DNA from: Monosiga brevicollis MX1
Taxonomy: Eukaryota > Opisthokonta > Choanoflagellata > Craspedida > Salpingoecidae
DNA length: 25,385 bases
Assembly (NCBI RefSeq): GCF_000002865.3
Contig: NW_001865082.1
Span: forward strand, 171,406 to 196,790
Direction: 5' to 3'
Part shown: piece after piece, positions 1 to 14,376 of the stretch
Layout: each line of letters opens with the position of its first letter
Numbering within the stretch: position 1 is the first letter of the stretch
The notes under the pieces: model-generated
Seen by the model: the letters and a program-made list of their open reading frames with translations, nothing else
Databases searched by the model: none
Told to the model about the DNA's origin: nothing
Made by a program: the position numbers and the translations under genes

Positions 1-4372
<4,372 letters not shown>

Positions 4373-4774
4373 TTGCATCGTCAGCGTATCGCAGAGCGAT
4401 GGCTGCCGGTTTCCAACGAAGCGGTCCGACCCAGTGAGAGGCATCTCGAATTTAGACCTGATCCTTGAAAAAGACACAACAGGACGCAAATGCAAAGCCC
4501 GTTCATTCTTGTCCTCAGAGACTGCCGACTCTGGGGAAAACGGGACGAGTCAAAAGCGCGCCAATACTTGTGTCAGACCCTCTTCCCCTCGCCGTCTTCT
4601 CGCATGCGCCTCCATGGCTGCTCTCCCACTTGGCTACGACGACCCCCTAAAGCTCCCTACCTCTCTCAAAACTGCTTCTCTCACACAACCATTTTCCATA
4701 AGAGACTGTTCCGTTTGTTTGTATTTTCTTTTTTTTCTCTGTGTATGTGTGTGTTTTTTTTTTCACCATCAGCC
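4373..4774. other. Intergenic: NEK9 3' end and sulfatase 5' flank
   Basis: About 400 bp between two genes on the same strand. No conserved coding sequence was recognised. The last 70 bp before the sulfatase start are T-rich with a short TG run, which could be a promoter or leader element. I saw no clear AATAAA signal. Confidence 0.5.
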
Positions 4775-7650
4775 ATGAACAAGGTGAGTGGATCGTTGAC
4801 CGCTGCATCGGCGACCTCCTGGGCAGATCTCGGGGCTCTCTGCTTGGTTGTGGCGTGTCTGTGGCTAGTTCTTTTATCCTGCGGGGGGTGGGGGTGGGAG
4901 GGGTATACAGTCCGATGACGAGCACGGGATCTGTTGTTGTGATTGGGATTTGGAACGTGTCAATCACGTTGGACTCGCCTGGCGCTTGCGGTAGCTGATC
5001 TTGGCACTGTGGGCCCTGTGCCTGGGCGTGGCATCAGCAGCCAACAAACCCAACATTGTCTTTATCCTCACGGATGATCAAGTTCGTAACCACCCCGCCC
5101 TTTCCTTCTCCTCTCTCTCCCCCTCTCAAGCTCTCTCCCTCTCAAACTCTCAAACTCTCTCACCTGGCTGTCCATCTCGCTTTGCTGATGGCGCTGTCCA
5201 CATAGGACATGAACATGGCCTACATTTCGCAGCCAAAGCTTCAGGAGCTCATCATGAGACAAGGCGGTAGGAGGATTCGTCTTGTTGCCATGGCGCCGCC
5301 TGCCGGCTTGAGATTCACTCGACCTTGCGCTTGACATTGACATTGACAGTGAGCATGGCGGCCATGATGGCGTCTACACCCGTGTGCTGCCCCTCACGCA
5401 GTGGCATCCAGACTGGACGCTACATCCACAATGTGCCGGCTAAAAACAACAGCATTGCTGGCAACTGCTCGGGCCCACTATGGCGCGAAAATGCCGAGAA
5501 AAAAAACTTTGCAACCTACCTTCACGCAGCAGGGTTGGTGCCCCCTTGGTCCATGGGCTTTGAACCTGCTCACGATATCGGACGCTTGGTGACTTTCTTG
5601 AACTGGACGATGCATTGCGTTCCATTCATAGATACAAGACGCATTACAGTGGCAAGTATCTCAACACCTATGGTACTGACGCCGATGGCGGCGTCAGCCT
5701 TTTTCCCCCCGGCTGGACTGACTGGCAGGGCCTCGTCGGCAACTCGTACGTCGTCTTTCTTCCCTGAGATGCTGCCATCCGCCTTTCTTCTCCACTCACA
5801 AGCCATGCTCGGACATTGGGATAGAATTTACTATCACTACACCATCTCCAACAACGGTCAAGCAGAGAAGCACGGTGACGACCCCGAGGCCGATTACCTG
5901 CCCAAGGTGCTGCAGCGCAAGGCCATGGCGTTTTTGGAAAATGTCACCTCCAGCGACGATAATGCACCATTCTTCATGATGGTGGCCACCCCATCCTGCC
6001 ACGATCCGACTGAACCAGCCGCCGAATATGCGGGCCTGATGGTCAATGCCACAGCTCCTCGCACGCCCAATTACGGTAAGCTCTACCTATAGCGTCAAGC
6101 ATAATTGTGTGCTCTTACTGTGAGAGCTTGCGCACAATGATGGCAGACAGGAAGGAATCAAAACTTTGTGGCACAGCATGCGAGAAGACTTGAAATGCGG
6201 TGCCCTCAGCTTCAACTTTGTGTTGGTAGGTGGTTTTGCCAGCGACAAGCATTGGTATGCGGCTCAACAAAACTGCGCCGCTGGTCACTGCGATGGTAAG
6301 TACGCTATGCAGCTACGCACGCAACTCATGGGTGGTTTGAATCCTTGCCTCGTGAGACTGAAACGAGATGGAGCGATGCCATCGCCATGGTCCTTCTTTT
6401 TCTTAAGCATGCAAACGGTCACTGATCATGTAGGCTACACCAAGCAACAGGAGGCTTACAATGATCTGCAATACCGTCGCCGTGCCCTCACCTTGATGTC
6501 GGTACGTTATTCGAGTCGGGCGCCATTCGATGCAATGCCTGCGCCCGGACGCATGCAATGGTGGAACCAGCGCACTTCGACTTTATTTGATGCTCGGCAT
6601 TGCTCCCCGTGGTCTAGGTTGACGATATTGTGGGTAACATCACCTTTTATCTTGAAAGCAAGCGCTTGCTCGACAACACGTACATTTTCTACAGCTCGGA
6701 CCACGGCTATCATTTGGGCCAATTTGCGTTGATGAAGGACAAGCGCAATCCTTATGAGTCGGATATTCGCATTCCAGGTCTGGCGCGCGGCCCTGGCATT
6801 GCCCCAGGCACCATCCTCAACGATCCTGTGACGTTGGTGGACTTTGCGCCAACTTTCCTGGACATTGCGGGCATTCCCATTCCCGACACTATGGATGGCA
6901 TCTCCATGCTGCCGGGTCTACATGCTGCTGGTCAGCAAGGCCGGGAGCCTCTCCGCGTCGACTTTTTGGTGCGTTGTGCATTGCACCTGGACTGTAAACT
7001 TTGCCTATGATGGGAATGGCCCTCTTACTCGCGTGGGCATTGCAACACGTTCGCCCGCCTTCCTTGTGTCTGAACATTAGGTTGAGTATCATGGTGAAGG
7101 CATCAGCGCGACAGCCGAAACCAACGTCTCGCAATGCAAGGTGGCTGATATGTTCTGCTCCAACGGTAAGTCGATGCGCCAGACGTAGCCTGCTTAGGCG
7201 CGCGCCGTGTGCGGCCATCATCAGCTGACCCTACCTGTTCACCGTCCCTGACGCCTTTTCCGGGGAAGCACAGTCGGCCCGGAAATGAACAATCACCCGC
7301 CTTTTTGGAATCAAGATCCCATTTGCTCATGCCAAGACAGCCATAACAACACATACTGGTGTTTGCGTACGCTGGATCCAGCCAATACCAGCAAGAACTG
7401 GATGTACTGTGAGTTTGAAAGCGGCTTTGCCGAGTTTTACGACATCCAAGCCGATCCTTGGCAGCGTCAGAACCAGATCCACACGGCGCCTGCCGACCTG
7501 ATTCAACAACAGCACGAGCGCTTGGCTGAGCTCAAGGCCTGCCGCGGCCCCTCGTGCAAGACCAAACCCAACCATGCAATGCCAGCCCACCCAGAGCCAG
7601 CGCTGCAGGTTGCGCGAATGGACCACACGGCATCTGCGCCCTCGTCTTAG
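4775..7650 (+). CDS. GNS: N-acetylglucosamine-6-sulfatase (glucosamine-6-sulfatase)
   Basis: A lysosomal sulfatase that removes 6-O-sulfate from N-acetylglucosamine in heparan and keratan sulfate. Exons: 4775-4783, 4995-5081, 5206-5266, 5350-5533, 5632-5745, 5825-6075, 6230-6295, 6434-6501, 6618-6968, 7081-7165, 7274-7650. They give 550 residues; the human enzyme has 552. The first exon codes only MNK. Joined to LILALWALCLGVASA it forms a signal peptide. Metal-binding residues sit in ILTDDQ (about 28-32). The sulfatase signature VCCPSRSGIQTGR places the formylglycine cysteine at about residue 65. YIFYSSDHGYH and the C-terminal NNTYWCLRT and MYCEFE segments match GNS rather than other sulfatases. 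Several N-x-S/T sites fit a secreted or lysosomal protein. The junction 6075/6230 was chosen because it keeps the spacing between APR and KHW seen in human GNS. Activity would need a formylglycine-generating enzyme encoded elsewhere. Confidence 0.93.
5100..5162 (+). repeat. CT-rich degenerate repeat in sulfatase intron 2
   Basis: Imperfect CTCTCAAA/CTCTCCC units inside the intron 5082-5205 of the sulfatase gene. They resemble the longer tracts at 11907-12188 and 21817-22010. Confidence 0.7.
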
Positions 7651-8223
7651 CTTCACCTCTTTCTGTTTGTACAAACATTCACATCTTGTGTTTTCCATCC
7701 TTGGATTTGAAGCGATCTGGGGAGCGTACGCTGCCGCTTTTTGGAGGGGGGAGCGGAGGGTGAGTCTCCCATTCACTTGGCCGAGTTTGAACGAATTGAT
7801 GCCCCGCTCTACCTTATTCCCATGTTGCCATGAACCATTGCCGCTCTCCATTCCAGCCACACACACACATCTCCTTTCTTAGCAAACCTGTTTCTCTCTT
7901 TCAATTATTTACATGTGGTATTTCGTTTGGACACAGACACACTCCTCTCTCTCTCTCTCTCTTTTCACTTTTTTTTTCTGACGTTTTCGGATCTGGCAGC
8001 ATGTGAGTCTGGTGGCAGGGGGCATGCGGGGGTTTGAAGACCATGCTGGTCCGTCCAAGGGTTGCGGGCCTTGGTGGATGCTGTTGGGGTGGTGTGCGGG
8101 TGGTTGTATTGGTGGGCAGGTTGGCGTCGACGGGTCAAAGGGGACTGGTTCGTTGGTGGTGGGGGCTGATGGATTTGGCGCGTTTGGTTTGCTACCACAG
8201 CAGACACACATTGTGCAGCAAAC
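7651..8223. other. Intergenic: sulfatase 3' end and sterol dehydrogenase 5' flank
   Basis: About 570 bp with no recognised gene. It holds a short CA run (7859-7869), a CT run (7944-7962) followed by T9, and a G/T-rich stretch from 8000 to 8200. Open frames here show no family resemblance and are probably chance. Confidence 0.5.
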
Positions 8224-10383
8224 ATGGACAGCACATATTTGTGGGCTGCCGCCGGGCTGGCTGCGGTCGGCTTGGCTGCCAGCAAGCTGAAGAAAACGTC
8301 CAAAGACCCCGCATTCAAGGTAGGTCATTCGCCGATCTTGCCGATTTGTGGCCCGAGGGCATGGGGCATCATGTGGCCGCATGTTGTGGATCTTGTCGGC
8401 CGATTGCTCACTACAAGTCCTCCTCCGGGTATCGTATGATGCAGATCTCTGATGTCAAGCACATCCGCCATCATCCCGAGGCCGTCACAAGCAAGCAGGG
8501 TGTCAATTACGTTGTGGTGGGTTTGTGCAACTGTGCCCTTGCCCGGCGCGCTCATTTCTCCTCAGATCTGCCAAGCAAGGCCTTCTCTCTCATGCGCTGC
8601 CGCCTCTTTTGATGTGTCTTGACAGACGGGTGGTCATGGATCGCTGGGCTCCAACGTCGTTGAGGCACTCTTGGCCCGGGGTGAGACGCACATTACCGTC
8701 GTCGACATCCAGGATTCCTCGCTCTTTGAGGCTGAGCGCGCCGACGGCCGGGTGACTTTCCGTCAATGCAACCTGTGCAAGCCCAGCGAAGTGCACGAGG
8801 CGCTGCAGGGTGCAGATGTCGTGATTCACACCGCCGCAGCCGTCAACTATTGGTCTCGCTTTGATTTTGAATATGACGCCATCAAGGCCATCAACTATGA
8901 CGCTGCCTGCTCGGTCATTGATGCCTGCCTCCAGGTGAGAGTCCCATCGCCAAGCTTTCAGCCGGTGCATCGTGAGCTCCTCCCCATCTCTCGCGAGATT
9001 CGGCTTTTTTTTTTTTTTCCTTTTTTCTTTTTTTTTGGCCCCAGCGCACCTTGTTGGCTTGACTCACCTATTGATCCGTGTAGCATGATGTCCGTGTCCT
9101 GGTGCACATCTCCTCGACCTCCGTCGTGGTGACGCCAGAGACTTTGAAAGCCGGCACGCTGTGCAATCTCGATGAGGACAACACTGAGGCTGTTACCAAG
9201 GGGCCCTTTGTCTGCCACTACGTTAAGACAAAGGCCATGGGTGCGTGCCGCAATCCAATTTGACCACCAATCTTCTTCCGTGCCGTGAATCAGAACGCAC
9301 TTGCTGTTCTTTTGCCGCTAATTGTATGGCGGCACCCTCATTAGCTGAGCGCGCGGTGCTGGAAGCCAATGGTACTGGACGCTTGCACACCGTCGCCGTT
9401 CGCCCAGGGGGTATTTATGGGCCCCACGATCGACTCTTTTTGGGCACTGTAAGTTCTACTTTTGCCTCCTTTGGCATTTGTTTTTGTCGACCAACACCAA
9501 TACCAATACAGCACAGCTTGACATCGCCGTGCTACCTCTCGCAGATCTACACCAACCAGCCTGGTTTGTCGCCCAGTGACAACGAGGTGACTGCTCATAC
9601 GTACTCGGAGAACATTGCCCATGCCTGTCTGTTGGCCAGTGACGCCATTCTTCAGTCACCGGCCGCCCGCTGTGCTGGAAAGGTATGTTCATAGCATTTG
9701 GGACATTATTCTCCTCAGGAACGGGCATTGGCGGCCCATGAGTGGATGACACAGCTTCCATGGCAGTCTCATCCCCATCTGCTTTAGGCCTACTTTGTGA
9801 CTGATGAGCCCAATGCTGGCGACGAGCCGATGAAGACTGGGCCATTCTACAATCGCGTATGTGCCTGCTTTTGCAATGACTGGGAAAACGGGGCCCACCT
9901 TCGTCTCGAGCAAACGGGGAACATGGTATATTGCGTGCGTTGATTGATTGGCCGACTCTCTTTCTAGCTTTATGCGATGATGGGCCACAAGCGTGAGATT
10001 GTGCCAGATTTTGTGCGCAACACCCTGCCGGGCCTGGTTGACAACTTGATTTGGCTCACAAAGGGGGCTGTTGGTCCTCACCTGGGTGACTGTACGTTGT
10101 TCAACTTGGTCCCGTGCGGTCCGGAACGCCGTGACCTTTTGACTGAGCTCCAGCTGACTTCGTTTGTGCTTTTCCTTGGGATGCCATAGTGGCCAAACTG
10201 CGGACTTCGGTGGTGCTTCTGGCCTCGAACAATTTTTACTTTCGGGATGACAAGGCACGCCGCGACTTTGGATACAAGCCGCGATACACGCAGAGCCAGG
10301 CCATGGAGCGAACCACGGCCTTTTGGCGCAAGGAGCTGCAAGCCAGCGGCTTCCCCGTACGCGACCCATTGCCGCTCGAGTGA
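8224..10383 (+). CDS. 3-beta-hydroxysteroid dehydrogenase family (NSDHL/SDR42E type)
   Basis: An NAD(P)-dependent extended short-chain dehydrogenase of the 3-beta-HSD family, most like sterol-4-alpha-carboxylate 3-dehydrogenase, which acts in C4 demethylation of sterols at the ER. Exons: 8224-8319, 8445-8516, 8626-8934, 9084-9240, 9345-9448, 9545-9682, 9788-9856, 9968-10091, 10190-10383. They give 420 residues. The N-terminus (YLWAAAGLAAVGLAA, then SKLKK) looks like a membrane anchor. The Rossmann motif TGGHGSLGSNVVEAL starts at residue 57. HISSTSVV and YVKTK (Tyr205, Lys209) supply the catalytic Ser, Tyr and Lys. RPGGIYGPHD and the C-terminal FGYKPRYTQSQAMERT are typical of this family. Which sterol it uses cannot be read from the sequence, so no symbol is given; SDR42E1-like is the alternative. 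It converges with the ZFAND1-like gene. Confidence 0.88.
9005..9036 (+). repeat. T-rich run in an intron
   Basis: Two long T runs broken by CC and C, inside intron 8935-9083 of the sterol dehydrogenase gene. It lies 45 bp before the acceptor, so it is too far upstream to be the usual polypyrimidine tract. Confidence 0.85.
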
Positions 10384-10707
10384 GCGATGGCCATGGACTT
10401 TTCCGGGGCCTTTCACAAGTTGACGACAAGGACCTGTGACTGAACCTTATGCGCACTTTTATGTTGAGGAGATGCGCAGCATCATGGCGGGAGCAACGAG
10501 CTGATACCCCAATTGATTGAATCCCGAACCAACCAAGGAAAAGAATATGGCATGCTGACCACAGGAAAAAAAAAAAAAAAGTGGGGGAAAGAAACGCAGG
10601 AGAGAACAGCGCGCAGCGCTCTTATCGGCTTGTGGATCCCACAAGTGCTGGGCAAAGGGAAAAGCAGTGCTTAACACTGAGGACGGCACAAGTCGTGGGC
10701 AAACAGG
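10384..10707. other. Convergent intergenic region with A15 run
   Basis: The 3' flanks of two genes that face each other. A 15-A run lies at 10566-10580. Nothing else is recognised. The two 3' UTRs probably share or overlap this 324-bp stretch. Confidence 0.6.
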
Positions 10708-11816
10708 TTAAAGCGCAGCAACGCAGTCGGCCCATGTGGTCAGCTCCCAATCCTCTTGACATGTCGAGGGCAGGGTGACAAGGAGCACGGTGCCCGGGGA
10801 CTGGATGGTGGCACAGGCGTCTGTCAGGGCGGCTGGCACGGGTGGCCCGTCACGAGGCAAGCGCCAGACGAGAGCATTGGGTTGGGAAACATTGCTGGAC
10901 ACAAGCGGGGCCACCTTGAGGTGAGATTGCAGGCGTCCCAAGAGCCAGCCAAGGGTTTGCTTGGCACCGACGGTCACAGCCACGACGTGGTCCAGCTGAC
11001 CCGGGCTGCGCAGTCCACACGCAATCAAGAAGGTGGTGGTGGCACCGGTGCCCGTCGCAAATTTGATGGCGCGACTGCGCATCTTCATGTTTAGCACCCG
11101 ATCTGCTGCTGCACCGCCCTTGGCTAGCTTGCGGGCCGAGTAGGCCTTGCTCTTGGCCTGATGCAAACGGGAAAAAAAACAGGTTGATCGTTAAGGAGGA
11201 GCGGAGAGGCCATGGCATTTGAAGGGGAGGACGGCAGGGGCGCCGGCAGCGGCAAAGGACCAACCTGTGCCTGGTCGAGGTTGGCGGCTGCGGCGGCTTG
11301 TCGGTGGCTGGCCTCGGCTTGCGCTGCGGTTTGGGCAGCCCGCGAAGGAGGGCAGTCGTGGTCTTCAGCATGGCGATGCCTAAAAGTACAGCGTCAAAGT
11401 ACATCAAGTGAGCTCACGAGCCGGAGCCGCCGGAGCTCAGCAGTGCCTTGAGGGTGCAGCTTACTGGGCACAGACGTTTAATTGGCAAGCGGCACAGACG
11501 GCCAAGCTAGCCTTGGTGCAACCGGGGACGTGGCAAACTGATTTACTATCGCTCAAGTCGAGTGTGGGGCCTGCCGTCTGACCCCGTGAGTCTGCTGCAG
11601 CATGCTCTGCCACATGCGCGGAGAAACACTGCTCGCTACGTTTGAGAGGCACCAAGCGTGCGCCCGTTTCGATGAGCACCTGACCCAGGCGCCCAGTTCA
11701 CCCAACCATGCAGCCCCATCAAGATCAACCAACCACAGCTGAAGAGCGCAGCGCGAGCAGCTCAACGGCAAGAAGCTGCTCCGCCCACACCTTGGACACT
11801 GCACCTCCACCTCCAT
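10708..11816 (-). CDS. ZFAND1: AN1-type zinc-finger protein, ZFAND1/Cuz1-like
   Basis: A homologue of ZFAND1 (yeast Cuz1), an adaptor that links the 26S proteasome and p97/Cdc48 and helps clear stress granules under arsenite stress. Exons on the minus strand: 11816-11734, 11635-11465, 11379-11265, 11157-10708, giving 272 residues (human 268). The second finger is a textbook AN1: Cys62, Cys67, Cys75, Cys78, Cys83, His86, His92, Cys94, ending CAQHRHAEDHDC. The first begins correctly (CPRCGRSSFLPLSCSRC, then Cys28), but its second half departs from the consensus. Next comes an Ala/Gln-rich helical linker, then ARKLAKGGAAADRVLNMKM, which parallels KxAKVALMKLKM in human ZFAND1. A C-terminal ubiquitin-like region follows. 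The ATG at 11816 is chosen because MEVEVQC places the first finger as in ZFAND1. The gene is head-to-head with WASHC5. Confidence 0.83.
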
Positions 11817-11906
11817 CACCACCACCACCACACTCACACTCACACCCCTTGCCCTCCAGATGAATCCGCTCGTCGCCGCCTTCCCAGCACAAGCAGCAGC
11901 ACTTTA

Positions 11907-12045
11907 ATTCTCTCTCTCTCTCTCCATCTCTCTTATACTCTCTCAAACTCTTCTCTCTCTCTCTCTCTCTTAAACTCTCTCTTAAACTCTCTCTTAAACT
12001 CTCTCTTAAACTCTCTCTTAAACTCTCAAACTCTCAAACTCTCTT

Positions 12046-12079
<34 letters not shown>

Positions 12080-12188
12080 ACTCTTGACTCTTGACTCTCA
12101 ACTCTCTCTCAAATTTAATTTCTCTCTCTCTCTCTCTTTTTGTCATTGGTCTCTCTTTTTTTGTCTCCTCTCTCTCTCTCACTTTTCT
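11907..12188 (+). repeat. CT-rich tract with CTCTCTTAAA units
   Basis: About 280 bp of nearly pure pyrimidine on the + strand. It contains perfect CT runs, about five copies of a CTCTCTTAAA-like unit (about 11970-12030), CTCTCAAA units and three CTCTTGA units. It ends at the assembly gap, so its real length is unknown. Confidence 0.93.
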
Positions 12189-12670
12189 NNNNNNNNNNNN
12201 NNNNNNNNNNNNNNNNNNNNNNNNNNNNNNNNNNNNNNNNNNNNNNNNNNNNNNNNNNNNNNNNNNNNNNNNNNNNNNNNNNNNNNNNNNNNNNNNNNNN
12301 NNNNNNNNNNNNNNNNNNNNNNNNNNNNNNNNNNNNNNNNNNNNNNNNNNNNNNNNNNNNNNNNNNNNNNNNNNNNNNNNNNNNNNNNNNNNNNNNNNNN
12401 NNNNNNNNNNNNNNNNNNNNNNNNNNNNNNNNNNNNNNNNNNNNNNNNNNNNNNNNNNNNNNNNNNNNNNNNNNNNNNNNNNNNNNNNNNNNNNNNNNNN
12501 NNNNNNNNNNNNNNNNNNNNNNNNNNNNNNNNNNNNNNNNNNNNNNNNNNNNNNNNNNNNNNNNNNNNNNNNNNNNNNNNNNNNNNNNNNNNNNNNNNNN
12601 NNNNNNNNNNNNNNNNNNNNNNNNNNNNNNNNNNNNNNNNNNNNNNNNNNNNNNNNNNNNNNNNNNNNNN
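12189..12670. other. Assembly gap (N run)
   Basis: 482 consecutive N. It is bounded by the CT tract on the left and a 16-G run (12671-12686) on the right. Low-complexity edges like these suggest sequencing failed in the repeat. The G run may be a read-end artefact. Confidence 0.99.
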
Positions 12671-12892
12671 GGGGGGGGGGGGGGGGAGCGGGCAAAGTGG
12701 GAGATGAAGATGAGGGATGATTGCTGCGTGAAGCGGTTGTGCGATCGCATCAAGCGTCCATGCCACATTCACATCAATGGCAAACGGCAGTGACGACTCC
12801 TGTCCAAACTGCGAAGAGCCGACTTGATGCCCCGGGTGACCCTGCTGGTTGCTCAATCCACCTGATCGTTTGCTGGCTTGTAGACCGCCACC

Positions 12893-14342
12893 ATGGCGAC
12901 CTTGCTAGATGAGAAGAATCAGTGCGGACAGACGCTCCTGCGCATGGTTTGTGCCGACAACCGCGCACCGTGTGTGCCGCTCCGTCCCCGCGCAGTCAAT
13001 GGCCATCCACTGATCTTTCTGTTGCTGGGTTGTTGTTCCTGCCCATGCACTGCTAGACCTCGCGAGGAAATGCCATCGTGGCTGAACTCCTGCGTCTGGC
13101 CGACAACGTACCAGAGCCGTACTTGTTGCGCAGCGCATCCAGCCGGGCCAAGTATGAGCAGATTGTCCTCGACTTTGCCTACTTTCAGCGCATTGAGGTT
13201 GGATCAACCAATCGACCTGAACCGACCAGCCTTATGCATGCTCCGCCCAGCCCCGGCCCCGACCCTAAACTTTGTCTATCTGTCTGTTTGTCCGTCTGTC
13301 CGTCTGTCCGACTCAGTACTTTGATAACAAGATTGATACCAACCCTGACCTTCAAGATGTGGACGAGCAACTCCGTGCCAGCTACATGCCCGTGCTCACC
13401 CGCTTCTACAACGCCTTTGAGAGCGTGTACAAATATGTCACTGACATAATCAAGTGCGTTTCACTCCTAACCCGGGCTTCCTTTTCTTGTAGTTTCTGCT
13501 CTGCCCCCCTGCCTCACCGTTGGTCGCCACTGCACACGCCTTGCAGATTCCTCGAAGACGTTGACGAGGGTGTCTACATCTACCAGACCATGGAAAATAT
13601 TCTGGCTGACAAACACGGCAAACAACTCATGGCCGAGGTGCGACCGATGCCCAGGCCCTCACTCTTCAGGACGGCAGCCATGCGATGCGGCCGCATTGGC
13701 ATCACAAGTGCCGAGCATGCTGCTTGGCAGACTGCTCAACTTTTGTACTGTGGTTTAGATGCTTTACCTGTATGGCTGCATGCTGCTCCTGGTTGACATG
13801 CGCATCCCCGGTCTCGTCCGCGAACGCATGATTGTCGCATACCAACGGTACTGGTACGTGCGCAGCGGCATGCCCGCTCAGCCACAGCCGATGCTGTCAT
13901 CTCCAGTCATGCCTTGCAAACACTCACTGCCCCGGTGTTTTGAAAACAATCGTCTCATTCCAGCCTGAATGAAGCTGACATGACCAACGTCGAGGCCGTC
14001 ATCAAACTCTTCCGCTCTACCGGCTACTCGCATGCCCCCGGCGCCAAGGTATTATTTTCCCTCACACACACACACACACACACATATATATTCTGCGACC
14101 TTTACTCATGACCGTCAACCCATGCCTCGCTTTCCCCACGCTCTCTGTGCTGAATCCTTCCACCTCCTCTCCACAGCGACCAGCCAAATATCCAGAAGAG
14201 TACCTGGCCCGCGTGGAACTGCCTTCTTACTTTGTACAGATGGTCATCGGGTACGCCCTTGAACCCTCGATCCCACACCCCGATTGGAATGACCGCACGC
14301 ATACCTACAATTCACCGTCTGCCTGTTCATCGCCTCAACGTT

Positions 14343-14376
<34 letters not shown>

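Larger units (their letters stand above)
11817..12892. other. Divergent intergenic region with CT tract and gap
   Basis: It separates the starts of the ZFAND1-like gene (-) and WASHC5 (+), so it should contain both promoters. It includes a CT-rich tract, 482 unknown bases, a G16 run and about 200 bp of unique sequence before the WASHC5 start. Reading frames that cross the gap are meaningless. Confidence 0.7.

Noticed and set aside
6152-6229. A possible extra exon of the sulfatase coding RNQNF, like RNKNF in human GNS
   Set aside because: Every way of joining it either hits a stop or shifts the frame before SDKHW. Skipping it (intron 6076-6229) keeps phase and gives the same spacing between APR and KHW as in human GNS, so the match is probably chance.
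12018-12856. Long open frames across 12018-12856 on both strands
   Set aside because: They are open only because unknown bases contain no stop codon.
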